Source of the DNA: Streptomyces olivochromogenes
Lineage (GTDB): Bacteria; Actinomycetota; Actinomycetes; Streptomycetales; Streptomycetaceae
Reading direction: 5' to 3'
NCBI RefSeq assembly: GCF_021538895.1
Contig: NZ_JADDRL010000034.1
Location: 21,871 to 85,870, forward strand
Length of the DNA stretch: 64,000 nucleotides
Shown: in pieces, positions 34,482-41,434 of the stretch
Numbering within the stretch: the first letter of the stretch is position 1
Layout of the letters: each line of letters opens with the position of its first letter
Notes under the pieces: generated by a model
Seen by the model: only the letters and a program-made list of their open reading frames with translations
Databases searched by the model: none
What the model was told of the DNA's origin: nothing
Made by a program: the position numbers and the translations under genes

Positions 34482-35888
34482 GACGAGCACGCAGGCGTTG
34501 TCCTCGCGCTCCCGCTCGCCGAACTCCTCCACGACCGTCCGCACGCAGTCCTGTGCGGTGCGCGCCGTGCCGAACCGCGCGGCCAGGTCGAGGAGCCGGT
34601 TTACGGCCGCCGTCCCGCCCTGCCCGGGCACCAGTCCGTCGGTGTGCAGCAGGAGCAGGTCGCCCGGTTCGAGGGTCACTTCGGCCTGCCCGTAGGCGGC
34701 GGCGGAGGTCGCGCCGAGCAGGACGCCGTCCGGTGAGGTGAGCACGCGCCCCGTCCCGCCGCGGAACAGCAGCGGGGCGGGGTGTCCTGCTTGTGCCCAG
34801 GTCAGGGTGCGGGTCGCGGGCCGGTAGCGGCAGCACAGGGCGCTGCCCAGGGCCGGTTGCACGGTGGCGTCGAGTAACTGGTTGAGCCAGGCCAGCAGTT
34901 GGCCGGGGCCACTGCCGGCCATGGCCATGCCGCGCACGGCGCCGAGCAGCATCGCCATGCCCGAGGTGACACTGACACCGTGGCCGGTGAGGTCGCCGAC
35001 GCTCAGGAGCGTGTCGCCGTCGGACAGTTCGAGGGCGTCGTACCAGTCGCCGCCGATCAGTGTGGTCGTGGCGGCCGGCAGGTAGTGGGCCGCGAGGTCG
35101 AGGGTCTGCGGTCCGCGGCGCGGGAGCCGCAGGGAGCCGCGCCAGGGGGGCAGCACGGCTTCCTGCAGCTCGACCGCGAGCCGGCGCTCCGTCTGCATAT
35201 GCTGCCGGTGACGCTGCAGGGAGTCACGGGTTTCGTGCACCGTCCGCCGGCGGTGGCGCAGTTCGGTGACGTCGCGCAGCACGGCCCACATCGAGGTGGT
35301 GCCGCCGTCGGCGTCGAGCACGGGTTCGCCCATCATGTGCACGGTCCGCACCAGCCCGTCGGGCCGCAGGACGCGGAACTCCCCGTCGATCGGCTTGGCG
35401 TCGACGAGGCAGTCCGTCACCATCGCCGTCAGCCGCGGCCGGTCCTCGTCGAGGATCAGGGCCGGCAGTTCGTCGAGCGTGAGCGGGGGCGCGGCCGGGT
35501 CGAGTCCGAGGATCTGGTAGAGCTCCCCGGACCAGCTGGCCTCGTCCGTCAGCAGGTTCCACTCGGCGCTGCCGACCCGGCTGAGCAGCGAGCCGCTCGG
35601 CCGGCCGCCGGGGGCGGTCCCGCCCGCCGGCGGTGCCGGGGCGGGCGGGACCGGCGGGGGGCCGTCGCGCAGCTGTGCCAAGTGCTCGTCGAGGTCGTTG
35701 AGTTGGTGCAGCGCCAGCTCGCACAGCGCGCGCTGCCAGCGTTCCCGGGGGTCCGAGTCGTCGCTCCGCGCGTCCCGCCGTACGGCGTCCACGTCACCCT
35801 TGAGCCGCCGCGCCTGCGATATCAACGCCTCGACCGAGCCGCGCCCGGGCGGCTGGGCTGGGCGGTCCGCAGAAATGGGGGACGGCAT
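34464..35888 (-). CDS. PAS-SpoIIE (PP2C) serine phosphatase
   Basis: A 474-residue signalling phosphatase. Residues about 130-240 form a PAS/PAC sensor (WNLLTDEASWSGELYQILGLD, RVLRPDGLVRTVHMMGEPV). The C-terminal 200 residues are a SpoIIE/PP2C-SIG catalytic domain with IGGDWYDALELSDGDTLLS, GDLTGHGVSV and LLLLHTDGLVPG holding metal-binding Asp/Gly residues. Such proteins usually dephosphorylate anti-anti-sigma factors in partner-switching control of alternative sigma factors. Codon 338 is TTA (complement of 34875-34877), the leucine codon needing bldA tRNA, so output should depend on bldA. It is divergent from an SsgA-like gene across a 363-bp region. GGAG lies 6 nt before ATG 35888. Confidence 0.87.
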   Translation of the reverse strand: MPSPISADRPAQPPGRGSVEALISQARRLKGDVDAVRRDARSDDSDPRERWQRALCELALHQLNDLDEHLAQLRDGPPPVPPAPAPPAGGTAPGGRPSGSLLSRVGSAEWNLLTDEASWSGELYQILGLDPAAPPLTLDELPALILDEDRPRLTAMVTDCLVDAKPIDGEFRVLRPDGLVRTVHMMGEPVLDADGGTTSMWAVLRDVTELRHRRRTVHETRDSLQRHRQHMQTERRLAVELQEAVLPPWRGSLRLPRRGPQTLDLAAHYLPAATTTLIGGDWYDALELSDGDTLLSVGDLTGHGVSVTSGMAMLLGAVRGMAMAGSGPGQLLAWLNQLLDATVQPALGSALCCRYRPATRTLTWAQAGHPAPLLFRGGTGRVLTSPDGVLLGATSAAAYGQAEVTLEPGDLLLLHTDGLVPGQGGTAAVNRLLDLAARFGTARTAQDCVRTVVEEFGEREREDNACVLVAQVTA

Positions 35889-36251
35889 GACGCACTCCGA
35901 TGCGGGGACGATACGGCCAAGGAGGACGGGAGGGACCGTTACGACTGTTGCACAGCCCGCGACGCCCTGTAAGGGATTTGGCAACACACGATCCGGTGGT
36001 GCTTCTGGCATATGCCAGAGTCTTCGCGGAGTGGTCGGGCGGGCTCATTGGCGTACGCGCGGTGGTGGCGCAAGTCGTAGACCGCGTACGCGACTTGACC
36101 GATCGGGCGGGCTTTCCGTGTCGCGCTCAAGCGGGTGTTCGATGTGCTTTTGTTCTATGCCGTCGGCGGCCCCGGCCCGGCATGGCGCGTGTCGCACCAA
36201 GTCTGTCCGATTTTCGCGTCATGTGAGGCGCCGGTACGGACTCCTAAAGAC
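35889..36251. other. 363-bp divergent intergenic region, phosphatase // SsgA-like gene
   Basis: No credible gene. The region is noticeably less GC-rich than its flanks. It holds a perfect 16-bp palindrome at 36004-36019 and an inverted repeat CAAGTCG (36071-36077)/CGACTTG (36091-36097). Next to these are two copies of the self-complementary CGTACG in 36050-36092. This density of symmetry suggests several protein-binding sites controlling one or both genes. Confidence 0.5.
36004..36019. promoter_or_regulatory. Perfect 16-bp palindrome
   Basis: TCTGGCATATGCCAGA is its own complement over all 16 bases. It lies 115 bp upstream of the phosphatase start and 232 bp upstream of the SsgA-like start. 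It has the form of a dimeric-regulator operator; the regulator is unknown. Confidence 0.55.
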
Positions 36252-36665
36252 ATGGACATCAGCTTCGCGCAGCCGGCCCGCGCCCACCTGGTCACGACCG
36301 AGGACCGCGAGGTCCCCGTGCCCGTCACGCTCCGCTACACCTCTGACGATCCGTTGGCCGTGTACTTCGACTTCCCTCCCGACGCGACCCTCGACGGCGA
36401 CTGCGTCACATGGACGTTCGCGCGCTCCCTCCTCGACGAGGGGCTGAGCATGCCGGCCGGGCACGGGGACGTGCAGATCTGGCCGTGCGGCCGGACGCGC
36501 ACGGTCCTGGAGTTCCACTCGCCGTACGCCCTCGCCCTGCTCCTGTTCGACACCGTGGTGCTGCGCCGCTTCCTGTTGCGCAGCTACGCCGTGGTGCCGG
36601 CCGGGGAGGAGGACGTGGGCGCGGTCGTCGAGCGCGGGCTGAGCGCTCTCTTCGGCGGGGTGTGA
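36252..36665 (+). CDS. SsgA-like sporulation/cell-division protein (SALP)
   Basis: A 137-residue SALP. The family pattern is present: VPVTLRYTSDDPLAVYFDFP near residue 22-42, W-x-FARSLLDEGLSMPAGHGDVQIWP at 55-80, and a C-terminal FLLRSYAVVPAGEE. SALPs are small cytoplasmic proteins unique to morphologically complex actinomycetes. They place or time septation, peptidoglycan remodelling or spore maturation; SsgB recruits FtsZ. The sequence is too divergent for me to assign a particular ssg letter. It is divergent from a PAS-SpoIIE phosphatase with a TTA codon, consistent with developmental control. A clear hairpin plus T-tract follows the stop. Confidence 0.88.
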   Translation: MDISFAQPARAHLVTTEDREVPVPVTLRYTSDDPLAVYFDFPPDATLDGDCVTWTFARSLLDEGLSMPAGHGDVQIWPCGRTRTVLEFHSPYALALLLFDTVVLRRFLLRSYAVVPAGEEDVGAVVERGLSALFGGV

Positions 36666-36671
36666 CGCCGG

Positions 36672-36693
36672 GCCGGCGCCCGCCGGCGGTTTT
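36672..36693 (+). terminator. Intrinsic terminator after the SsgA-like gene
   Basis: GCCGGC at 36672-36677, a GCCC loop and GCCGGC at 36682-36687 form a 6-bp GC stem, followed by GG and TTTT at 36690-36693. It starts 7 nt past the stop. The T-run makes it the most classical terminator in the window. Confidence 0.65.
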
Positions 36694-36700
36694 GAATTCT

Positions 36701-36722
36701 GTTCACCTTCGTCTCACCGCAC
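36701..36722 (+). promoter_or_regulatory. Candidate PHO box upstream of phospholipase C
   Basis: Two adjacent 11-nt units, GTTCACCTTCG (36701-36711) and TCTCACCGCAC (36712-36722), share the TCACC core. The first matches 10 of 11 positions of the Streptomyces PhoP direct-repeat unit; the second is weaker. Position about 80-100 bp upstream of a secreted phospholipase gene is the expected setting for phosphate-starvation control. Confidence 0.45.
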
Positions 36723-36803
36723 GGGTATGGACCTTGACGATCACCCCGTGCACCCTGGCGCGCGGTGTGCCACAGGGGCACACCGGTGACGAGGACGGGG
36801 CGA

Positions 36804-38828
36804 ATGACACCGATCAGCCGAAGAGGCTTCGTGGGGCTCGGCGCTTCCGTGGCGGCGGGCGTGGCGGTGGGCGCCGGCGCGCGGACGGCGGCAGCTGCCC
36901 AGAGCGCGGCGACCGGCACCATCCAGGACGTCAAGCACGTGGTGATCCTCATGCAGGAGAACCGCAGCTTCGACCACTACTTCGGGCGCCTGAAGGGCGT
37001 GCGCGGTTTCGACGACCGCAGTGGGATCACGCTCAGCGGCGGCTACTCCGTCTTCAACCAGCCGAACTGGCTGAGCCGTCAGTACCCCTGGAAGCTCAGC
37101 GCGACCCCGCCCGCGGGCGGCAAGGACGGCGAGACTCTCGCCCAGTGCAACGGCGACCTCCCGCACTCCTGGTCCTCGCAGCACTCCGCCTGGAACAAGG
37201 GCCGTCTCGACAACTGGGTCCTGGGCGTCGGAAACGTCCGCTCGCTGGGCTACCTGGACCGCTCCGACATTCCCTTCCACTACGCGCTCGCCGACAACTA
37301 CACGATCTGCGACGCCTACTTCTGCTCCACCCTCAGCGCGACCGGCCCCAACCGCACCTACCTGTGGAGCGGCAAGGTCGACTCCTCCAGCTACGACGGC
37401 GGCGACGAGTCCGGACTGACCTGGCAGAACTACGCCGAGGCGCTGCAGGCCGCCGGAGTGAGCTGGAGGGTCTACCAGAACGCGGCGGACAACTACGGCG
37501 ACAACGCCTGCGCCTACTTCAAGAACTTCGCCGACGCCAAGCCGGGCGACCCCCTCTACGACCGGGGCATGTCCTCCGTCCCGAGGGCGACCGGCTCGAC
37601 CCCCGACGACATCGCCGCCGCCATCAAGGCGGACGTCCTCGCGGGCACGCTCCCGCAGGTCTCCTGGGTGGTCCCCAACCAGGCCTTCTCCGAGCACCCG
37701 TACGCCCCGCCCGGCGACGGCGCCCACTTCGTCAACCTCGTCTACCAGGCCCTCGCCGCCGACCCGGACGTCTTCGACTCCACGGTGCTGTTCCTCAACT
37801 ACGACGAGAACGACGGCTTCTTCGACCACGTCCCGCCGCCGGCCCCGCCCGCCGGCACCGCCGGTGAGTTCCTGAACGGCACGCCGTTCGGCTTCGGCTT
37901 CCGGGTCCCGATGATCGTCGTCTCGCCCTGGACGCGCGGCGGCTGGGTCTCCTCCGAGGTCTTCGAGCACACCTCGGTGCTGCGCTTCCTGGAGACCTGG
38001 ACCGCGGCCCTCGGCAAGCCCGCGCGGTGTGCCAACATCAGCGACTGGCGGCGCAAGGTCAGCGGCGACCTGACGGGCGTCTTCGACTTCGCCCACCCGG
38101 TCCACGGCGCGGTGTCCCTGCCCGCGACGAGCGTCATCGGCATCGACACCTGCGGCCCGCTGCCCAACCCGGTGCCGACGAACAACGCCCTGCCCGCCCA
38201 GGAGCCCGGCACCCGTCCGGCCCGTGCGCTGCCCTATCAGCCGGGCGGCCACCTGGACCGGCTGGAGTTCGGCTCCGCCGGCAAGATCCTCGCCTGGTTC
38301 ACCATGACCAACCAGGGCGGACCGGCGGCCCGGGCGGCGCACTTCTCCATCCACCCGAACGCCTACCGCGACTCCACGCCCTGGCAGTACACCGTCGAGC
38401 CGGGCGGCACCGCCTCCGACTACTTCAACATCGGTCTCGGCTACGGCTCCGGCAAGTACGACCTGAGCATGGTCGGCCCCAACCGGTTCCTGCGCCGCTT
38501 CCAGGGCGACGCCACCAAGGCGGGCAAGACGGCCGAGGTGAGCACCCGTTACGCCGTGGAGCCCGGCACGGGCAAGCTGGCGATCTACTTCAGGATGGCC
38601 AACTCGGGTGCGTCGTCCGTGAGGTTCACCATCACCTCCAACCACTACCGCGGTGACGGCCCCTGGACCTACACCGTCGCAGCAGGCGCCGCCACGGAGG
38701 ACTACTTCAACGCGGTCGCCTACACGAACGGCTGGTACGACTTCACGGTGACCGTCGACTCCGACGCGAGCTGGTCGCGCCGGTTCACCGGCCACCTGGA
38801 GACGGGTGCCGCGAGCGTCAGCGGCTGA
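36804..38828 (+). CDS. Tat-secreted phospholipase C, phosphocholine-specific type
   Basis: A 674-residue exported enzyme. The twin-arginine signal SRRGFVGLGASVAAGVAVG is at residues 4-22. The phosphoesterase domain (about 45-460) has VVILMQENRSFDHYFG with metal-binding Glu/Asn, the nucleophile segment LSATGPNRTYLWSG, and NYDENDGFFDHVPPP. Two repeats of the DUF756 C-terminal beta domain follow (about 475-670). It hydrolyses the phosphodiester of phospholipids outside the cell, releasing phosphocholine or a similar headgroup and so providing phosphate. A candidate PHO box lies in the promoter. Its last 11 bp overlap the converging oxidoreductase gene. ATG 36804 starts directly before the Tat motif. 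Confidence 0.9.
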   Translation: MTPISRRGFVGLGASVAAGVAVGAGARTAAAAQSAATGTIQDVKHVVILMQENRSFDHYFGRLKGVRGFDDRSGITLSGGYSVFNQPNWLSRQYPWKLSATPPAGGKDGETLAQCNGDLPHSWSSQHSAWNKGRLDNWVLGVGNVRSLGYLDRSDIPFHYALADNYTICDAYFCSTLSATGPNRTYLWSGKVDSSSYDGGDESGLTWQNYAEALQAAGVSWRVYQNAADNYGDNACAYFKNFADAKPGDPLYDRGMSSVPRATGSTPDDIAAAIKADVLAGTLPQVSWVVPNQAFSEHPYAPPGDGAHFVNLVYQALAADPDVFDSTVLFLNYDENDGFFDHVPPPAPPAGTAGEFLNGTPFGFGFRVPMIVVSPWTRGGWVSSEVFEHTSVLRFLETWTAALGKPARCANISDWRRKVSGDLTGVFDFAHPVHGAVSLPATSVIGIDTCGPLPNPVPTNNALPAQEPGTRPARALPYQPGGHLDRLEFGSAGKILAWFTMTNQGGPAARAAHFSIHPNAYRDSTPWQYTVEPGGTASDYFNIGLGYGSGKYDLSMVGPNRFLRRFQGDATKAGKTAEVSTRYAVEPGTGKLAIYFRMANSGASSVRFTITSNHYRGDGPWTYTVAAGAATEDYFNAVAYTNGWYDFTVTVDSDASWSRRFTGHLETGAASVSG

Positions 38829-39843
38829 CCCCGGCGTACAGGTCCGGGCGCGGGGCGAGCTCGACGGCCACCCGGCCGCCGGTCTCCAGCGCCCGGACCC
38901 CCGCCTCGGCGACCACGGACGCCGCGTAGCCGTCCCAGGCGCCCGGCCCGGTGACGCGGCCCTGCCGGGTGGCGTCGACCCAGGCCTGCACCTCGCGGTC
39001 GTAGGCGTCGGCGAACCGGACGAGGTAGTCCTGCGCGACCTCCTCGCGCGCACTGCCCCGCGCGGTGACCACCATGGTGTGCTCGTCGCCGATCCGGGCG
39101 CTGCCCGCCTCGCAGACGGCCTCGCACCGCACCTGGTAGCCGAAACCGCAGTTGACGAACACCTCGACGTCCACCAGGGCGCCCCGCTCGGTCTCGAACA
39201 GCACGAACTGCGGGTCGATCAGCCCCGCCGGGGCGCCCCCCGAGGACGCCGGACGCAGCACGGTCACGGCGGTCAGCTCCTGCCCGAGCAGCCAGCGGGC
39301 CGCGTCGATCTCGTGCGAGACGGAGCTGTTGACCAGCATGGCGCTGGTGAAGTCGGGCGGCGAGGAGACGTTGCGGTGGGTGCAGTGCAGCATCAGCGGC
39401 CGCCCCAGCGTGCCGCCGTCCAGCAGGGCCTTCAGACGCCGGTACTCGGTGTCGTAGCGGCGCATGAACCCGATCTGCGCCAGCCGCCGTCCCAGCCGGG
39501 CCTCTGCCTCCACCACCCGCAGCGCGCCCGTGGAGTCCGGCACCATGGGCTTCTCGCACAGTACCGGCAGCCCGCGCGCGAACGCGGCGAGCAGGGCCTC
39601 CTCGTGCGCGGGACCGGGCGAGGCGATCAGGACGGCCTCGACACCGGGCGCGTCGAGCGCGGACACCGCCTCCGTGTGCACCGAGACCCCGTCCAGGCCC
39701 GCGACCGCCTCCTCTACGCGTGCGGCATCGGGATCGGCCACCGCCGCGACCCTGGCGCCATTCACCACGCGATCGATACGTCGTATGTGGTCCGCGCCCA
39801 TGTGTCCGGCACCCAGTACCGCGACGCCCAGCAGGTCACCCAC
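38818..39843 (-). CDS. Gfo/Idh/MocA-family NAD(P)-dependent oxidoreductase
   Basis: A 341-residue sugar or cyclitol dehydrogenase-type protein. The N-terminal Rossmann fold reads VAVLGAGHMGADHIRRI near residue 7-23. The conserved LCEKPMVPD carries the catalytic-region Lys near residue 95. The C-terminal alpha/beta domain includes SSVSHEIDAARWLLG with the usual D-x-x-x-H-type arrangement reversed in position. Inositol 2-dehydrogenases are close relatives, but the substrate is not certain. Start GTG 39843 has GGGAGGG upstream. The gene overlaps the end of the phospholipase gene by 11 bp on the opposite strand. No inositol catabolic genes accompany it. Confidence 0.87.
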   Translation of the reverse strand: MGDLLGVAVLGAGHMGADHIRRIDRVVNGARVAAVADPDAARVEEAVAGLDGVSVHTEAVSALDAPGVEAVLIASPGPAHEEALLAAFARGLPVLCEKPMVPDSTGALRVVEAEARLGRRLAQIGFMRRYDTEYRRLKALLDGGTLGRPLMLHCTHRNVSSPPDFTSAMLVNSSVSHEIDAARWLLGQELTAVTVLRPASSGGAPAGLIDPQFVLFETERGALVDVEVFVNCGFGYQVRCEAVCEAGSARIGDEHTMVVTARGSAREEVAQDYLVRFADAYDREVQAWVDATRQGRVTGPGAWDGYAASVVAEAGVRALETGGRVAVELAPRPDLYAGVSR

Positions 39844-39904
39844 CCGCGCACTCCCTCCCGGTCGACGATCACGCCGTAGCGTACGCCGACCGGAAGGGGC
39901 GTTC

Positions 39905-40999
39905 TCAGTAGCGCAGCACCCCCGCGATCCCGCGCGCGTCGTCCAGGGTGCCGTCCGGTACGAAGCGCACGGCGGCGCCGGTCTCCAGGCACTGCTCGAC
40001 GATCTCGTCGACGATGTCCTCGCGGGCGTCGAGGTCGCCGCTCACGGCCGGAATCAGATGGTCGCCGTCGTCGCGGACCGTCATCCGGTAGTTCTCCTCG
40101 ACGGCGAGCAGCCGGACCCGGCCCTCGCGGGCGTTCTGCCAGACCTCGTCCAGGCCGGCGGCGAACGTCTTGCGGCCCCGGGCCGAGTCCAGCTCGTGGG
40201 CCACGGTGGCGGTGTCCCTGCGGGCCTCCGCGTCGAGCGGCGGCCGCAGGGCCTGCCACACGGCCTCGGGGGTGCCGTTCGCCAGACCGCCGTGCGGGAC
40301 GTGCACGGCGTCCCGGACGACGCTGCCGACCTCGTCCAGCGCGGACAGGGCGGCCTGCTCGCCGGTGACGTACAGCGGCCGCGGGTCGTCGCGCAGGACC
40401 GCCGCGAGCGCCGTGTCCGCCTCGCGCAGGAAGTGCCGGGTGTCCTCGTCGCGGAACGTGCTCGGGTTGTCGCCGATCTGCATCCGGCGCTCCGCGTCGA
40501 AATTCGCACGGCTGCGGGCCAGCGGGAAGCCGCCGACACGTGCCTCGGTGACCCGCTCGGGGCCGCCGTTCCACAGCGTGACGTGGTCGGCGGAGACCGA
40601 GAGCGCCCAGAACGGCCGCTCGGCGGCCTGCGCGGAGACCAGGTTGCGGGTCAGGAAGGTGTCCGACAGCACCACGCGCTCGGGCACGGAACGGGGCAGG
40701 GACCACACCTGGTGCTCGCCCGGCGCGGCGAAGATCACCAGGCCGTCCTCGGCGTGCGCCAGGTCCACCTCGTTGAGGGCCCGGTCGAGCTGGTCGGCGA
40801 CGTCGACGCGCCGCTCCCGGGTGACCGAGGGATCGGCCTCCAGCTGCTTCTTGGCCTCCGCCACGACATTGCGCAGCCGGACCGGATCCTGGGTGTTCTC
40901 CGGCTCACGTCGGTGCGTGGGCGTCAGCACGGACACCGCGGGATAGGGACGCGGGCGGCGCAGCTCGGCGAGGATCGCGGGACTGAGTGCGTGCTCCAT
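39905..40999 (-). CDS. baeRF3-type bacterial release-factor-1-like protein
   Basis: A 364-residue protein of the bacterial archaeo-eukaryotic release factor family 3, often mislabelled chemotaxis protein. It starts MEHALSPAILAELRRPRPYPAVSVLTPTHRRE. Middle segments are VIFAAPGEHQVWSLP and WALSVSADHVTLWNGG, and it ends with the release-factor-like C-terminal domain LETGAAVRFVPDGTLDDARGIAGVLRY. Relatives are predicted to act at the ribosome during stress or hibernation; no GGQ peptide-release motif is visible here. The start at 40999 is the typical one; the upstream extension is not coding-like. It is divergent from the FAAL gene across 435 bp. Confidence 0.82.
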   Translation of the reverse strand: MEHALSPAILAELRRPRPYPAVSVLTPTHRREPENTQDPVRLRNVVAEAKKQLEADPSVTRERRVDVADQLDRALNEVDLAHAEDGLVIFAAPGEHQVWSLPRSVPERVVLSDTFLTRNLVSAQAAERPFWALSVSADHVTLWNGGPERVTEARVGGFPLARSRANFDAERRMQIGDNPSTFRDEDTRHFLREADTALAAVLRDDPRPLYVTGEQAALSALDEVGSVVRDAVHVPHGGLANGTPEAVWQALRPPLDAEARRDTATVAHELDSARGRKTFAAGLDEVWQNAREGRVRLLAVEENYRMTVRDDGDHLIPAVSGDLDAREDIVDEIVEQCLETGAAVRFVPDGTLDDARGIAGVLRY

Positions 41000-41434
41000 A
41001 ACAGAACGATAGGACCGATTCACGGATCGGGCATTTGGGGTAGTCCTCCGCGTGCCGCGAGGGTGGACGTGCCGCGCGCGGCACGGGCCGGCGCCACGGG
41101 CGCGGCACGGCGGGGCGCGCCGGTGAGGGAATGATCCACTCGCCCTGTTCATCCGGCTGTCACGGGCCGTCAGATCGGGTCGCTTTTCGGACACGCAGCG
41201 TTTACATGCGTTCGGCATTTCGATCAATCAGGCTTGCTATGGTGTTACTTGTCGGTAGCAAGCTGCAGCGGGGGAGCACGTGGAGTCGCCGGACGCGCGA
41301 CGTCCATGACGGGGGGGCCGTGTCGAACAGCCCGGCAAGGGGGCCGGGTTGGACACGACACGCACGCGCACACGAGCCGCGACCCTCGAACTCGGTTTCC
41401 TCGCCCACCTATTCAGACAGGTGAGACTCGTCAC
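41000..41434. other. 435-bp divergent intergenic region, baeRF3 // FAAL
   Basis: No convincing gene. The baeRF3 side holds an 18-bp perfect palindrome CGTGCCGCGCGCGGCACG (41068-41085), able to form a hairpin. Positions 41190-41260 are relatively AT-rich, as in a promoter, and carry the inverted repeat listed separately. Two short GTG frames with G-rich sites (41280-41309 and 41320-41424) precede the FAAL start. Their third-position GC is low for this genome, so they are not called as genes. Confidence 0.5.
41232..41263. promoter_or_regulatory. Perfect 8-bp inverted repeat upstream of the FAAL gene
   Basis: GCTTGCTA at 41232-41239 and TAGCAAGC at 41256-41263 flank a 16-bp centre, about 172 bp upstream of the FAAL ATG and inside the AT-richest part of the region. 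It suits an operator for a dimeric regulator overlapping the promoter, or a leader hairpin. Confidence 0.5.

Noticed and set aside
41320..41424. 34-codon GTG frame with a G-rich site, ending 10 nt before the FAAL start; also a 9-codon GTG frame at 41280-41309
   Set aside because: About 30% of third positions are A or T, unlike real genes here, and the peptide has no recognisable pattern. It could be a leader peptide but the support is too weak.
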